Shown here one piece after another: positions 1 to 6,744 of a DNA stretch of 10,503 bases; positions within the stretch are counted from its first letter, which is position 1; each line of letters starts with the position of its first letter. Position numbers and translations under genes: made by a program. The notes below the pieces were generated by a model. That model was not told the origin of the DNA. It did no database searches and saw only the letters and a program-made list of their open reading frames with translations. Source of the stretch: Planctomycetota bacterium (lineage in GTDB: Bacteria > Planctomycetota > UBA1135 > GCA-002686595). Where the stretch lies: positions 1 to 10,503 of the forward strand of contig JAJDES010000139.1 of NCBI GenBank assembly GCA_029259675.1, written 5' to 3'.

Positions 1-273
1 GTATTCGAGCGTCGCGATCCGATTGTGATGGGCCGGCCGCAATCGGATGCACGCGCCTTGCGCAGCGGCAACTTCAAGTGGATTTTCGATCCGAAGAACG
101 GACTCCAAAGCTTGCATCAATTGGAGCGCGACGCGCGCGAAAGTCGCCAATTCAACCAAGAGCGACCCGAGGTCGTTCAGGAGCTGCGCGCTCAATTGAA
201 CGAATGGAACAGGCGCTTCGGCAAAGCCACAAAACAGGGCGATGGCCGTGCGGACGAAGCCGTTGGGGATTAG
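1..273 (+). CDS. Probable sulfatase, C-terminal fragment (5' end outside window)
   Basis: The frame is open from base 1 to a TAG at 271-273 and encodes the last 90 residues of a protein that begins upstream of the window. The fragment reads like the end of a type I (alkaline-phosphatase superfamily) sulfatase. It has an 'RALRSGNFKWIFDP' stretch matching the strand where sulfatases carry R.G.+K.I, then 'LHQLERDARES', matching the usual LYDLxxDPxE. It ends with a helix ('RPEVVQELRAQLNEWNRRF') of the pEvvaeLra.L..W type. Such enzymes hydrolyse sulfate esters of glycans or steroids, usually after export. The formylglycine site and metal ligands lie in the missing N-terminal part, so activity cannot be judged. 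A related phosphoglycerol transferase or phosphatase of the same superfamily is possible. The last ~15 residues are polar, probably disordered. Confidence 0.72.
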   Translation, partial: VFERRDPIVMGRPQSDARALRSGNFKWIFDPKNGLQSLHQLERDARESRQFNQERPEVVQELRAQLNEWNRRFGKATKQGDGRADEAVGD

Positions 274-457
274 CCCGCGCAAGCTTCATTGGAGCGCAAT
301 CGATTCAATCAGCTATTGAACTCGCATGCCGCAGTTTCGGCACTTGCACGTCAACTGCGGCACCAAACGGGAAAGGCGCACTGGCACCAGTTCCCCATCG
401 CGCGTACGCATCCGGTGCGGCCTAGGGCCACATCCTTTACTCACTTGCAGCGAACCG

Positions 458-479
458 AGCCCCGGCGTTGACCGGGGCT
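458..479. terminator. Perfect 8-bp inverted repeat between convergent genes, candidate bidirectional terminator
   Basis: AGCCCCGG at 458-465 pairs perfectly with CCGGGGCT at 472-479 around a 6-nt loop. It lies 23 nt beyond the stop of the minus-strand Cys-rich gene and downstream of the plus-strand sulfatase, where a shared terminator is expected. Neither strand has a T-run after the stem, so classical intrinsic termination is not demonstrated. Apart from this hairpin I see nothing in 274-501. Confidence 0.4.
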
Positions 480-501
480 GGGTCGCAAGCATGTCGAGTA
501 C

Positions 502-960
502 TCAGCTCTTCTGCGGCGCGTCCCCGAAGCTCTTGCCGGCGCTGTTCATGGCCGCCTCGTAGGTGGCGCGAGCTCGCTTCCAAGTCTTGTCGTTGAGCGG
601 CACGCCACATTCGCCGGTGCCCTTGCACTCGTTGATGCCGGCCGTGGTCCCGCAACCGCCGCTGCCCTTGCAATCGTTGGCCGCGTGGCATGTGTGGGCC
701 TCGGCCGTTGCGCAGGTTCCCAGACCCGCGCACTCGTTGCTCTTGCCCGCGCCCATGCCCTTGCAGGTATTGAGTCCACGGCAGACGTGGGGCTCGGTCA
801 ACATGACATGGGTTTCGGACTCCCCACCGCCCGATTTTGATTCATCTTCGCCGTTGGAGGACCCTTGGCATGAAGTTGCGAGGCCGGCGGCAAAAACCCC
901 TCCGAAAGCGGCCATGGCCAGGCGATTGAGATCCCTGCGATTGATTTGCTTGGGTTGCAT
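502..960 (-). CDS. Small Tat-exported Cys-rich protein, possible periplasmic metal binder
   Basis: This is a 152-residue protein. Residues 1-31 form a twin-arginine-type leader: R8-R9-D-L, then a hydrophobic stretch from about 14 to 28, ending in A-T-S-C31. C31 could be lipidated, although the lipobox is imperfect (Ala at -3). After a Ser/Gly/Glu-rich linker (32-50), nine cysteines follow at 60, 66, 77, 83, 91, 97, 103, 112 and 118. Neighbouring partners are always exactly six residues apart (C-x5-C), within repeats of the form H-x-C-x-G-x-N-x-C-K-G. The rest is a basic/amphipathic tail starting with 'DKTWKRAR'. The repeats resemble the Cys-rich core of BufA2-type bufferins, secreted proteins that bind copper through thiols. 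That is a resemblance from memory, and none of the bufB/bufC-type partner genes is adjacent. The ATG has no convincing Shine-Dalgarno sequence. The gene faces away from the DUF5522 gene across a 395-nt gap. Confidence 0.75.
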   Translation of the reverse strand: MQPKQINRRDLNRLAMAAFGGVFAAGLATSCQGSSNGEDESKSGGGESETHVMLTEPHVCRGLNTCKGMGAGKSNECAGLGTCATAEAHTCHAANDCKGSGGCGTTAGINECKGTGECGVPLNDKTWKRARATYEAAMNSAGKSFGDAPQKS

Positions 961-1355
961 TGGATTGTGGTGGTTTGAATGGACGTCTAGCTTGGACGAG
1001 CGCGGCTGCGCTGGAAATCCCAGGGCTTTGCGAAGCCTCGGCCGAGCCGACCGGGGACACGGATCCAGAGCCTAGCGCACCCGGAGCCGTGATTCGTGGG
1101 TCATTCCTTTCCCAGCTGCCCGTTGCAACGCATTCTGATTCACTCCGGCGCCTCCCCGCAAGCCCTCGGGAGCCGTACGCTTTTGTCGGGTAGCCCCGAA
1201 CATTTGCCTCCTGAATCGGCCGCGCAACGGGCCTACGCCATTTTGTATTTTGTACCGACGGACCGGCCACAGGGAGCGAACATCCAAAGCCCATGCACAC
1301 TGTTCTTCATCGCAGCTCGCACTTGAACCCGGGTCCTTAGGATTGCGGCCCCGGC
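961..1355. other. Divergent intergenic region, no gene seen
   Basis: These 395 nt separate the minus-strand Cys-rich gene from the plus-strand DUF5522 gene and should hold both promoters. No open frame here has protein-like composition. Visible structure is limited. AGCGC (999-1003) and GCGCT (1008-1012) form a short perfect hairpin in the presumed leader of the Cys-rich gene. An AT-rich pocket at 1240-1253 is a direct duplication of ATTTTGT. I could not place a convincing -35/-10 pair on either strand. Confidence 0.6.
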
Positions 1356-1586
1356 ATGAGTTACGGTGAAGGAGATCCATCCATTCCGATTGAGGCTCAA
1401 CGCGCCCACGCGGCGGCACTGCTCGCTCGCTCGGGTTTCTATCCGGATCCCGCAACCGGCTTCTCGGTCATGACATCGGCCTACTTGCTCGCAGCGGGCC
1501 AATGCTGCGGCAATAGCTGCAGGCATTGTCCGTGGCCCCAAGAGGAGCAACGCAGGGCGGGCCGAGCCAGCCTGCGCCCCGAATAG
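1356..1586 (+). CDS. DUF5522-type small CCGxxCRHC protein
   Basis: This 76-residue protein carries the hallmark of the DUF5522 family. 'FYPDPATGFSVMTSAYLLA' (residues 28-46) is followed by the cysteine signature C50-C51-G-N-S-C55-R-H-C58-P. Family members usually read CCGNGCRHCPY, so the Ser at 54 is a small deviation. The four Cys plus His57 look like a metal or Fe-S site, but no biochemical role is established that I know of. The start is well fixed: an in-frame TAG at 1338-1340 lies only 15 nt upstream of the ATG, and the conserved core begins by about residue 18. There is no Shine-Dalgarno sequence. The HIT gene follows 74 nt downstream on the same strand, so co-transcription is plausible. 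Confidence 0.8.
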   Translation: MSYGEGDPSIPIEAQRAHAAALLARSGFYPDPATGFSVMTSAYLLAAGQCCGNSCRHCPWPQEEQRRAGRASLRPE

Positions 1587-1613
1587 CCGCCCGCGCGACG
1601 TAAACTCCCCCAT

Positions 1614-1630
1614 CCCGGCGCTCAGCCGGG
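1614..1630. other. Short perfect hairpin between DUF5522 and HIT genes
   Basis: CCCGGC (1614-1619) pairs with GCCGGG (1625-1630) around a 5-nt loop, 27 nt after the DUF5522 stop and 30 nt before the HIT start. No T-run follows. It may be a weak attenuator or an mRNA-stability stem, and chance is possible in DNA this GC-rich. Confidence 0.3.
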
Positions 1631-1660
1631 CTCCCTTCCGGCACCCAAGCGATTCTTCCC

Positions 1661-2074
1661 ATGCCGAGCACCATTTTCGACCGCATTTTGGCCGGTGAGA
1701 TTCCCTGCCATCGCGTCTTTGAGGACGAGCACGTGCTGGCTTTCCTCGACATCGGGCCCCTGTCAGAGGGGCATACCTTGGTGATCCCGAAAGAACGTGC
1801 GGCCTTTCTGCACGAACTTTCGGATGAATCTTCGGCGGCCATTGGGCGGGTCCTGCCGCGCATTGTTAGGGCCGTGCTCGCGGCGACCGGCGCCACCCAA
1901 TACAACCTGCTCCAAAACAACGGCAGCGAGGCCCACCAGGCCGTTTTTCACGTGCATTTCCACATTATTCCCAGGGCCGGTGAACGCGGTTTGGGCCTGC
2001 AATGGGAGCCCGGTGAACTGGGGGATCCAGCGGCGATTTTGGGCCGCATGCGGGCCGCTCTGACGGCCGGCTGA
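1661..2074 (+). CDS. HIT family (Hint-like) nucleotide hydrolase
   Basis: This 137-residue protein is a full-length member of the histidine-triad family, close to the Hint branch. The N-terminus 'TIFDRILAGEIPCHRVFEDE' is the standard family opening. 'ALxFLDI.PLSEGHTLVIPK'-type text covers residues 26-43, with H38 at the conserved pre-triad position. The triad H97-V-H99-F-H101-I-I-P lies at 97-104; by analogy with Hint1 the middle His (H99) is the nucleophile. Family enzymes cleave nucleoside phosphoramidates or AMP-lysine adducts in the cytoplasm, and the precise bacterial substrate is usually unknown. C16 stands where zinc-binding relatives have one of several Cys, but the partner Cys is absent, so structural zinc is unlikely. 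No clear Shine-Dalgarno sequence precedes the ATG. topA begins 173 nt downstream on the same strand. Confidence 0.93.
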   Translation: MPSTIFDRILAGEIPCHRVFEDEHVLAFLDIGPLSEGHTLVIPKERAAFLHELSDESSAAIGRVLPRIVRAVLAATGATQYNLLQNNGSEAHQAVFHVHFHIIPRAGERGLGLQWEPGELGDPAAILGRMRAALTAG

Positions 2075-2181
2075 GAGCCCCGCGAGGAAGGCGGCGCAGC
2101 AGGCGGAGCTTGTCAGTTCCATTTGAGTCCGGGTAGACTCCGCCGCGGTTGGGCCACAAGCCCTCCGCAACCTGAATCCCA

Positions 2182-2229
2182 AGCTGTTACAGCTAAAGAC
2201 CTTACGACAAGCCCCGGGGCCTTCGGGCC
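2182..2229 (+). promoter_or_regulatory. Inverted repeat and UUCG-capped stem upstream of topA
   Basis: The 173-nt gap before topA holds two small symmetric elements. AGCTG-TTA-CAGCT at 2182-2194 is a 5-bp-arm dyad. GGCC-TTCG-GGCC at 2218-2229 forms a stem closed by a C(UUCG)G tetraloop, ending 18 nt before the topA ATG. The first could be an operator-like dyad and the second a stable hairpin in the topA leader. Both are short, so this is suggestive only. No promoter hexamers were convincing. Confidence 0.25.
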
Positions 2230-2247
2230 ACCCCACCCGCAGCGGAT

Positions 2248-4989
2248 ATGTCCAAGCACCTGGTCATCGTCGAGTCTCCGACCAAGGCCAAAACGCTCAA
2301 GAAGTTTCTCGGCTCCGATTACATAATCGAGTCGAGCATCGGGCATATCCGTGATCTGCCCGCCAACGCGGCCGAGATCCCGAAGAAGTTCAAAAAGGAG
2401 AGCTGGGCGCGCCTGGGCGTGGATGTCGAGAACGACTTCAAGCCGCTCTACATCGTTCAGCCGGCCAAGCGCAAGAAGATCGCCGAGCTCAAGGAACTCC
2501 TCTCCAAAGTCGACGACCTCCTGCTCGCGACTGATGAGGACCGCGAGGGAGAGGCCATCAGTTGGCACTTGGTCGAGGTGCTCAGCCCCGACATGCCGAT
2601 CAAGCGCATGGTGTTCCACGAGATCACCAAGCCCGCGGTGCTCGAGGCCCTGGAGAACACGCGCGAGATCGATCAGGACCTGGTCCACGCCCAGGAGGCG
2701 CGGCGCATCACCGATCGCCTGTACGGCTATGAGGTTTCGCCCATTCTCTGGCGCAAGATCGGACCCAGGCTCTCGGCCGGCCGCGTGCAGAGTGTTGCCA
2801 TTCGCATGCTCGTTGAGCGCGAGCGGGCGCGCATGCGCTTCCGCGTGGCCGAGTATTGGGACCTAGTCGCCAACTTCGAAACGCACGAAAAGAAAAACTT
2901 CGATGCGCGCCTGGTATCGGTTGACGGCAAGCGCATCGCCAGCGGCAAGGACTTCGATCCGGATTCGGGCAAGCTCAAGCGCGACGACGTTCACCTCTTG
3001 GATGGCGAGACGGCCGCCAAATTGAGGAGTTCCTTGGAGGCCGGCGAATTCGCTGTGCTCTCGGCCGAGGAAAAACCGTTTACGCGCAGCCCCGCCCCGC
3101 CCTTCACCACGTCGAGCTTGCAACAGGAGGGCAACCGCAAACTGCGCTTCGATGCCAAGCGCACCATGCGCGCGGCCCAGCGACTCTACGAGAACGGTTT
3201 CATTACCTACATGCGAACCGACTCGGTCAGCCTGTCGGATACCGCCATCGATCTATGTCGCAGCACGATCGAAAAAACCTACGGACCGTCCTTCTTGCCC
3301 AGTGAACCTCGGCGCTACAAAGCCAAGGTCAAAAATGCCCAGGAAGCCCACGAAGCCATTCGTGTCGCCGGCGACAGCATCGCACCGGTTTCCAAGATTC
3401 GCACCGTACTCGGAGAAGACGAAGCCAAAATCTACGACCTGATTTGGAAGCGCACCTTGGCCTGCCAAATGAAGGATGCGGTCGGTCGTCGCATGACCCT
3501 GCGCGTTCAAAACCAAGCTGGGAATGCGCCCGAATCTGTGTTTCAGGCCACGGGTACGGTGATTGACTTCCCCGGCTTCCTGCGCGCCTTTGTCAGCCAG
3601 AACGACAATCCCGATGCAGCTTTGTCCGAGCAAGAAACCATTCTCCCGCCGGTCAAGGAAGGCGAGAGCCTCAAAGCTTCGAAGCTCGAGTGCGAGGAGC
3701 ACCACACCACTCCGCCCGCTCGCATGACCGAAGCCAGCTTGGTCAAAGCGCTGGAGGAGTCCGGCATCGGCCGCCCCAGTACCTACGCATCGATCATCGA
3801 AACGATCCAGCGTCAGTACACCTTCAAAAAGGGCACGGCACTGGTGCCCAACTTCACGGCCTTTGCCGTCGTGTCGCTGATGATCGAGCATCTAACGGAC
3901 CTAATCGATCCGCGCTTCACGGCCAAGATGGAAGATCGTCTCGACGCCATTTCGCGCGGCGAAGATAAGGCCCTGGCCTACCTAAAGGACCTCTACAACG
4001 GCAATGGAGCTCCCGGGCTGCATCCCCTGGTTGAGGAGAAAACCGAAGGCATCGATGCGCGTCAGGTCTGTTCGATTCCGATTGGCCAGGACGACAAGGG
4101 CTTGGATGTGATCGTGCGCGTCGGCCGCTACGGACCCTTCGTGCAGCGCGAGGAAGAGACGGCTCCGATTCCCGATCAAACCTGCCCCGACGAACTAACG
4201 GTTGAGTACGCCTGTCGTCTCTTGGACGCCAAGGCGCGCGGCGAAGAGCCGCTTGGAGAGCACCCGGAAAGCTCCTTGCCGATCTTCGTCAAGACCGGTC
4301 GCTTCGGCCCCTACGTGCAGTTGGGAGTGGCCGATCCCGACAACAAGAAAGAGAAGCCGAAGATGGTTTCCCTGCTCAAGGGCATGACACCGGAGACCCT
4401 CGACTTGGATACCGCCGTGCGCTTGCTGTCGCTACCGCGCGTGGTTGGGCAAGATGCCGACGGAGTGGATGTGGTCGCCTACAACGGTCGCTACGGACCC
4501 TACATCAAGCGCGGCGACGACACGCGCAGCTTGACTGCTGATGACGATCTGCTCGAACTGGGTATGCCGCGCGCATTGGAACTCTTGGCCCAGGAGAAAC
4601 AGGGGCGCGGCGCGCGCTCGGCTCCCAAGCAAATCAAGTCGTTTGACAAGGTTGCGGAACTCGGCGACGTGGAAGTTAAGCTGTTGGCCGGTCGCTACGG
4701 TCCCTATGTGACCGACGGCGAAACCAACGCATCGCTGCCGCGCGGCTTCGAGAACCCGGAGGGCCTGACTCTCTCCCTCGCACTCGAATTGCTCGAGCAG
4801 CAGCGCGAACGAAAGGGCCGCAAGAAAGCCGCTAAGAAGAAAGCCAAGAAGGCCCCCGCCAAAAAGAAGGCGGCTAAGAAAACGGCCAAGAAAGCTTCCA
4901 AGAGCAAGGCCACTGCGAAAAAGGCCAGCAAGAAAGCTGCCAAGAAGACGACCAAGAAAAAGTCGGCGTCGAAGAAGAAATCCGAGTAG
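2248..4989 (+). CDS. topA: DNA topoisomerase I (type IA, omega protein)
   Basis: This 913-residue enzyme relaxes negatively supercoiled DNA by transient 5'-phosphotyrosine cleavage of one strand. The Toprim domain opens with 'LVIVESPTKAK' (E9) and has D96-x-D98-x-E100 for Mg2+. 'RLSAGRVQSVA' follows in the core. The catalytic tyrosine is Y321 in 'FITYMRTDS', with R323 beside it. The 'GRPSTYASII' motif of the core is also intact. The C-terminus lacks the Cys4 zinc fingers of the E. coli enzyme. Instead it has four topoisomerase C-terminal repeats marked by GR(Y/F)GP(F/Y) at about residues 626, 684, 747 and 815, as in actinobacterial and several other lineages. Residues 856-913 are a Lys/Ala-rich tail resembling histone H1, expected to bind DNA and aid processivity. 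The start is supported because the Toprim motif begins at residue 5. The Shine-Dalgarno sequence is weak. Confidence 0.98.
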   Translation: MSKHLVIVESPTKAKTLKKFLGSDYIIESSIGHIRDLPANAAEIPKKFKKESWARLGVDVENDFKPLYIVQPAKRKKIAELKELLSKVDDLLLATDEDREGEAISWHLVEVLSPDMPIKRMVFHEITKPAVLEALENTREIDQDLVHAQEARRITDRLYGYEVSPILWRKIGPRLSAGRVQSVAIRMLVERERARMRFRVAEYWDLVANFETHEKKNFDARLVSVDGKRIASGKDFDPDSGKLKRDDVHLLDGETAAKLRSSLEAGEFAVLSAEEKPFTRSPAPPFTTSSLQQEGNRKLRFDAKRTMRAAQRLYENGFITYMRTDSVSLSDTAIDLCRSTIEKTYGPSFLPSEPRRYKAKVKNAQEAHEAIRVAGDSIAPVSKIRTVLGEDEAKIYDLIWKRTLACQMKDAVGRRMTLRVQNQAGNAPESVFQATGTVIDFPGFLRAFVSQNDNPDAALSEQETILPPVKEGESLKASKLECEEHHTTPPARMTEASLVKALEESGIGRPSTYASIIETIQRQYTFKKGTALVPNFTAFAVVSLMIEHLTDLIDPRFTAKMEDRLDAISRGEDKALAYLKDLYNGNGAPGLHPLVEEKTEGIDARQVCSIPIGQDDKGLDVIVRVGRYGPFVQREEETAPIPDQTCPDELTVEYACRLLDAKARGEEPLGEHPESSLPIFVKTGRFGPYVQLGVADPDNKKEKPKMVSLLKGMTPETLDLDTAVRLLSLPRVVGQDADGVDVVAYNGRYGPYIKRGDDTRSLTADDDLLELGMPRALELLAQEKQGRGARSAPKQIKSFDKVAELGDVEVKLLAGRYGPYVTDGETNASLPRGFENPEGLTLSLALELLEQQRERKGRKKAAKKKAKKAPAKKKAAKKTAKKASKSKATAKKASKKAAKKTTKKKSASKKKSE

Positions 4990-5146
4990 CGCAATTCTGC
5001 GCGAAGTGCCAAGGCGCGGGCTCGCCTCGCTCGGAGCGCGCCTCAGCAGTGGAGCTTCGCAAGTCCCGACGCGGTCAAGCGTCGGCATAGGGGCTTCCTT
5101 CTGGCTTTTGGCTTTGGAATCGAGCGCGGCTCCGCCTGGGGCTCGA
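4989..5146. other. Cluster of GC-rich hairpins after topA, candidate terminator region
   Basis: Three inverted repeats follow topA. GCGCA/TGCGC (4989-4993 and 4998-5002) has a 4-nt loop and overlaps the last base of the stop codon. GGCGCG/CGCGCC (5013-5018 and 5037-5042) has an alternative internal GCTC/GAGC pairing. TCGAGC/GCTCGA (5120-5125 and 5141-5146) encloses a smaller GCGG/CCGC stem. None is followed by a strong T-run. Together they suggest a transcript end or a structured leader for the next gene. I see no gene in 4990-5236. Confidence 0.35.
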
Positions 5147-5236
5147 CTCGCGTTGCCCCCCGCCGTCCCGATCGGCTCCGGCCGAACTTTCCACGTGCTG
5201 TGCTAAATTTGCAGCCTGGTGCGGGGGCCCCTTCAA

Positions 5237-5839
5237 ATGGAATTGAGGGAAACGGCGGCGCCGAATTCCGCACATCCTTTGCCCCCTGAATTGCCGTCTT
5301 CCATGTCCCCCCAATCGCATTCAACCGACATGCGTACAAACAGCGCCGCACCCGAGCTGCACTCCCCGCCAAGCAGTCTCGCGCTTACGAGGCGCCAATG
5401 GAGTGAATTGGAGAACCGAGTAGAAGCCGCTTATCCGCTTGAGGCCTGCGGACTCTTGCTCGGCAATCGGCACGGGGATTGCGCACGCGTTGCGCGTGTC
5501 ACTGAGGGACGCAACCTGTGCGGCGCCGATGGCCGCGAGCGCTTTGAGTTGGATCCCGTGCACTTGCTTTGGGCCTACGAACAAGCGGAAAACGGCGGTG
5601 ATCAAATTCTCGGCCTGTGGCACAGCCATCCCGATCGCCCGGCCAAACCCTCGGTCGCCGACCTCCACGGGGCCGATGCCGCATGGAGTTACTTGATACT
5701 TTCCGTAAACATCGAGGGAGCGCAGGCCATGCGTTCCTGGCGCATCCATGAAGGTCGTTTCATGCCGGAGCAGCTCCGCGTTGAAACCGATGCCGATTCT
5801 TGGCCCAAGCGGAGTGCGCACAGCAAGTTTCGGTCCTGA
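5237..5839 (+). CDS. JAMM/MPN-family (M67) metalloprotease
   Basis: The product is 200 residues from the ATG used here. The first ~47 residues are Pro/Ser-rich and likely disordered. The JAB domain then starts at 'LALTRRQW', followed by 'YPLEACGLLLG' with the catalytic Glu E69. The zinc site is complete: H129-S-H131-P-x6-S139-x2-D142, in 'GLWHSHP' and 'PSVADL'. Enzymes of this type hydrolyse peptide or isopeptide bonds after the C-terminal Gly-Gly of ubiquitin-like proteins. M. tuberculosis Mec releases cysteine from CysO this way. A GG-tailed ubiquitin-like protein is encoded about 2.1 kb downstream. The start is uncertain. GTG at 5219 and ATGs at 5303 and 5330 are also in frame and none has a strong Shine-Dalgarno sequence; 5237 has a G-run (5223-5227) at fair spacing. 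All starts leave the domain intact. Confidence 0.88.
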   Translation: MELRETAAPNSAHPLPPELPSSMSPQSHSTDMRTNSAAPELHSPPSSLALTRRQWSELENRVEAAYPLEACGLLLGNRHGDCARVARVTEGRNLCGADGRERFELDPVHLLWAYEQAENGGDQILGLWHSHPDRPAKPSVADLHGADAAWSYLILSVNIEGAQAMRSWRIHEGRFMPEQLRVETDADSWPKRSAHSKFRS

Positions 5840-5972
5840 CCACAGCGCCCGGCCCAAACCCCGTTGCCGGCCCGCTGGACTCCTGCGCTCGCCAAGCCCG
5901 CGCCCTTCGCGTTATCCTGCTCACATCCCCGCCCAAGGTGGGCCGGGTTCCGCTCAAAGCACGCTTCACCAC

Positions 5973-5977
5973 GAGGT
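5973..5977 (+). promoter_or_regulatory. Ribosome binding site fixing the sodN GTG start
   Basis: GAGGT at 5973-5977 sits six bases before the GTG at 5984. It supports that GTG over longer in-frame alternatives such as 5864, whose extra residues look like translated leader sequence (Pro/Arg-rich, no domain). Confidence 0.6.
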
Positions 5978-5983
5978 CCGACC

Positions 5984-6517
5984 GTGATTCGCAACGCACT
6001 ACTGCTCTCCATTGCCGCATTCGCCCCCATCGCCGGCCCCACCAAATCCGCGCCGGCCCCCACTGCTCAGCCGCTTCACTGCCAGGTCCCCTGCGGCATC
6101 TACGGGGATCAAATGCGCATCCACATGTTGATGGAAGATGCCGCAACCATTGAAAAAGGCATGATGCAAATCGTGCGCATGGAAGCCGCCGAAGAAAAGA
6201 TCAACTCCAATCAAATGGTGCGCTGGGTCATGACCAAGGATCAGCACGCCCAGTCGATCCAGGAAACCGTCGCTTCTTACTGGCTCGCACAACGCATCAA
6301 GTCACCCAAGGAAGGCGATGAGAATGCGACCAAGAAGTACCACCGTCAGTTGTCGTTGCTGCACGGCATCACGGTGGCGGCCATGAAGTGCAAGCAAACC
6401 ACGGAGAAGGAAAACGTCGACATGCTGCGCGAATTGGCGCTCGAATTCAGCAGCACTTACTTCACTCGCGAAGATCTTGAGCACATCAAGAAGGCGCACA
6501 CGACGGACCACCGCTAA
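5984..6517 (+). CDS. sodN: Nickel superoxide dismutase with export leader
   Basis: This 177-residue precursor carries the Ni-hook H32-C33-Q-V-P36-C37-G38-I-Y40, which matches the diagnostic HCxxPCGxY of Ni-SOD. In the mature enzyme the hook's His becomes residue 1, and its amine and imidazole together with the two Cys thiolates bind nickel. The rest is helical and fits the family: 'MEDAATIEKGM', 'WVMTKDQHA' and 'LHGITVAAMKCKQ'. The enzyme converts superoxide to O2 and H2O2. Residues 1-18 ('MIRNALLLSIAAFAPIAG') look like a Sec signal peptide, followed by a Pro/Ala-rich stretch up to L31. Actinobacterial Ni-SODs instead have short propeptides removed by SodX. Signal peptidase would probably cut at an A-x-A site before the hook, so a further trim to expose H32 seems needed. 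No sodX-like gene is present here. C-terminal residues beyond the usual ~117-residue mature length add about 30 residues. The GTG start is supported by a GAGGT Shine-Dalgarno sequence. Confidence 0.92.
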   Translation: MIRNALLLSIAAFAPIAGPTKSAPAPTAQPLHCQVPCGIYGDQMRIHMLMEDAATIEKGMMQIVRMEAAEEKINSNQMVRWVMTKDQHAQSIQETVASYWLAQRIKSPKEGDENATKKYHRQLSLLHGITVAAMKCKQTTEKENVDMLRELALEFSSTYFTREDLEHIKKAHTTDHR

Positions 6518-6744
6518 GCCGACACACGAGGGGCCGGCCGCATTCTTTTTCTGGCGGTTCCGAGCCGGGCCGAGGGCGCTGTCATTGGAGCTGCCGCATG
6601 GCTTCCGAATTGAGCTTCGAGCCATCCTTTCGGGAGCCAGGCATCAACAGCAAAAGCGCGGACGCAAGTTCCCCGCCCCGGCCGGCCCGCGGCTTGCGGA
6701 TCGAGCCGGCGAGCAATCCTGTACTCGCTTGAGGAGCTACCACT

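Noticed and set aside
842..1300. 152-codon minus-strand frame across the divergent intergenic region
   Set aside because: It overlaps the start of the Cys-rich gene in another frame, its composition is Arg/Ser/Pro-rich without motifs, and it has no plausible start signal.
1323..1343. TTGAAC and TAGGAT as promoter hexamers before the DUF5522 gene
   Set aside because: The spacing is only 9 bp rather than about 17, so it is unlikely to be a sigma-70 type promoter.
1305..1360. tRNA-like stretch on the minus strand (GGGTTCAAGT resembles a T-loop)
   Set aside because: The five bases on each side of TTCAAGT do not pair into a T-stem, and no matching acceptor or anticodon stems could be found.
3253..3891. 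212-codon open frame antisense to topA
   Set aside because: It lies wholly inside the catalytic core of topoisomerase I and has no family features.
4810..4980. Possible tandem DNA repeat
   Set aside because: The repetitiveness comes from Lys/Ala codons of the TopA tail; there is no fixed period and the frame is maintained.
4432..5088. Leu/Phe-rich minus-strand frame that looks membrane-like
   Set aside because: It is the antisense of the Lys/Ala-rich TopA tail (AAG/AAA codons read as CTT/TTT), which creates artificial hydrophobic runs.
5864..5983. 40-residue N-terminal extension of Ni-SOD from an earlier start
   Set aside because: The GTG at 5984 has GAGGT at good spacing and begins a proper signal peptide; the extra residues look like translated leader sequence.
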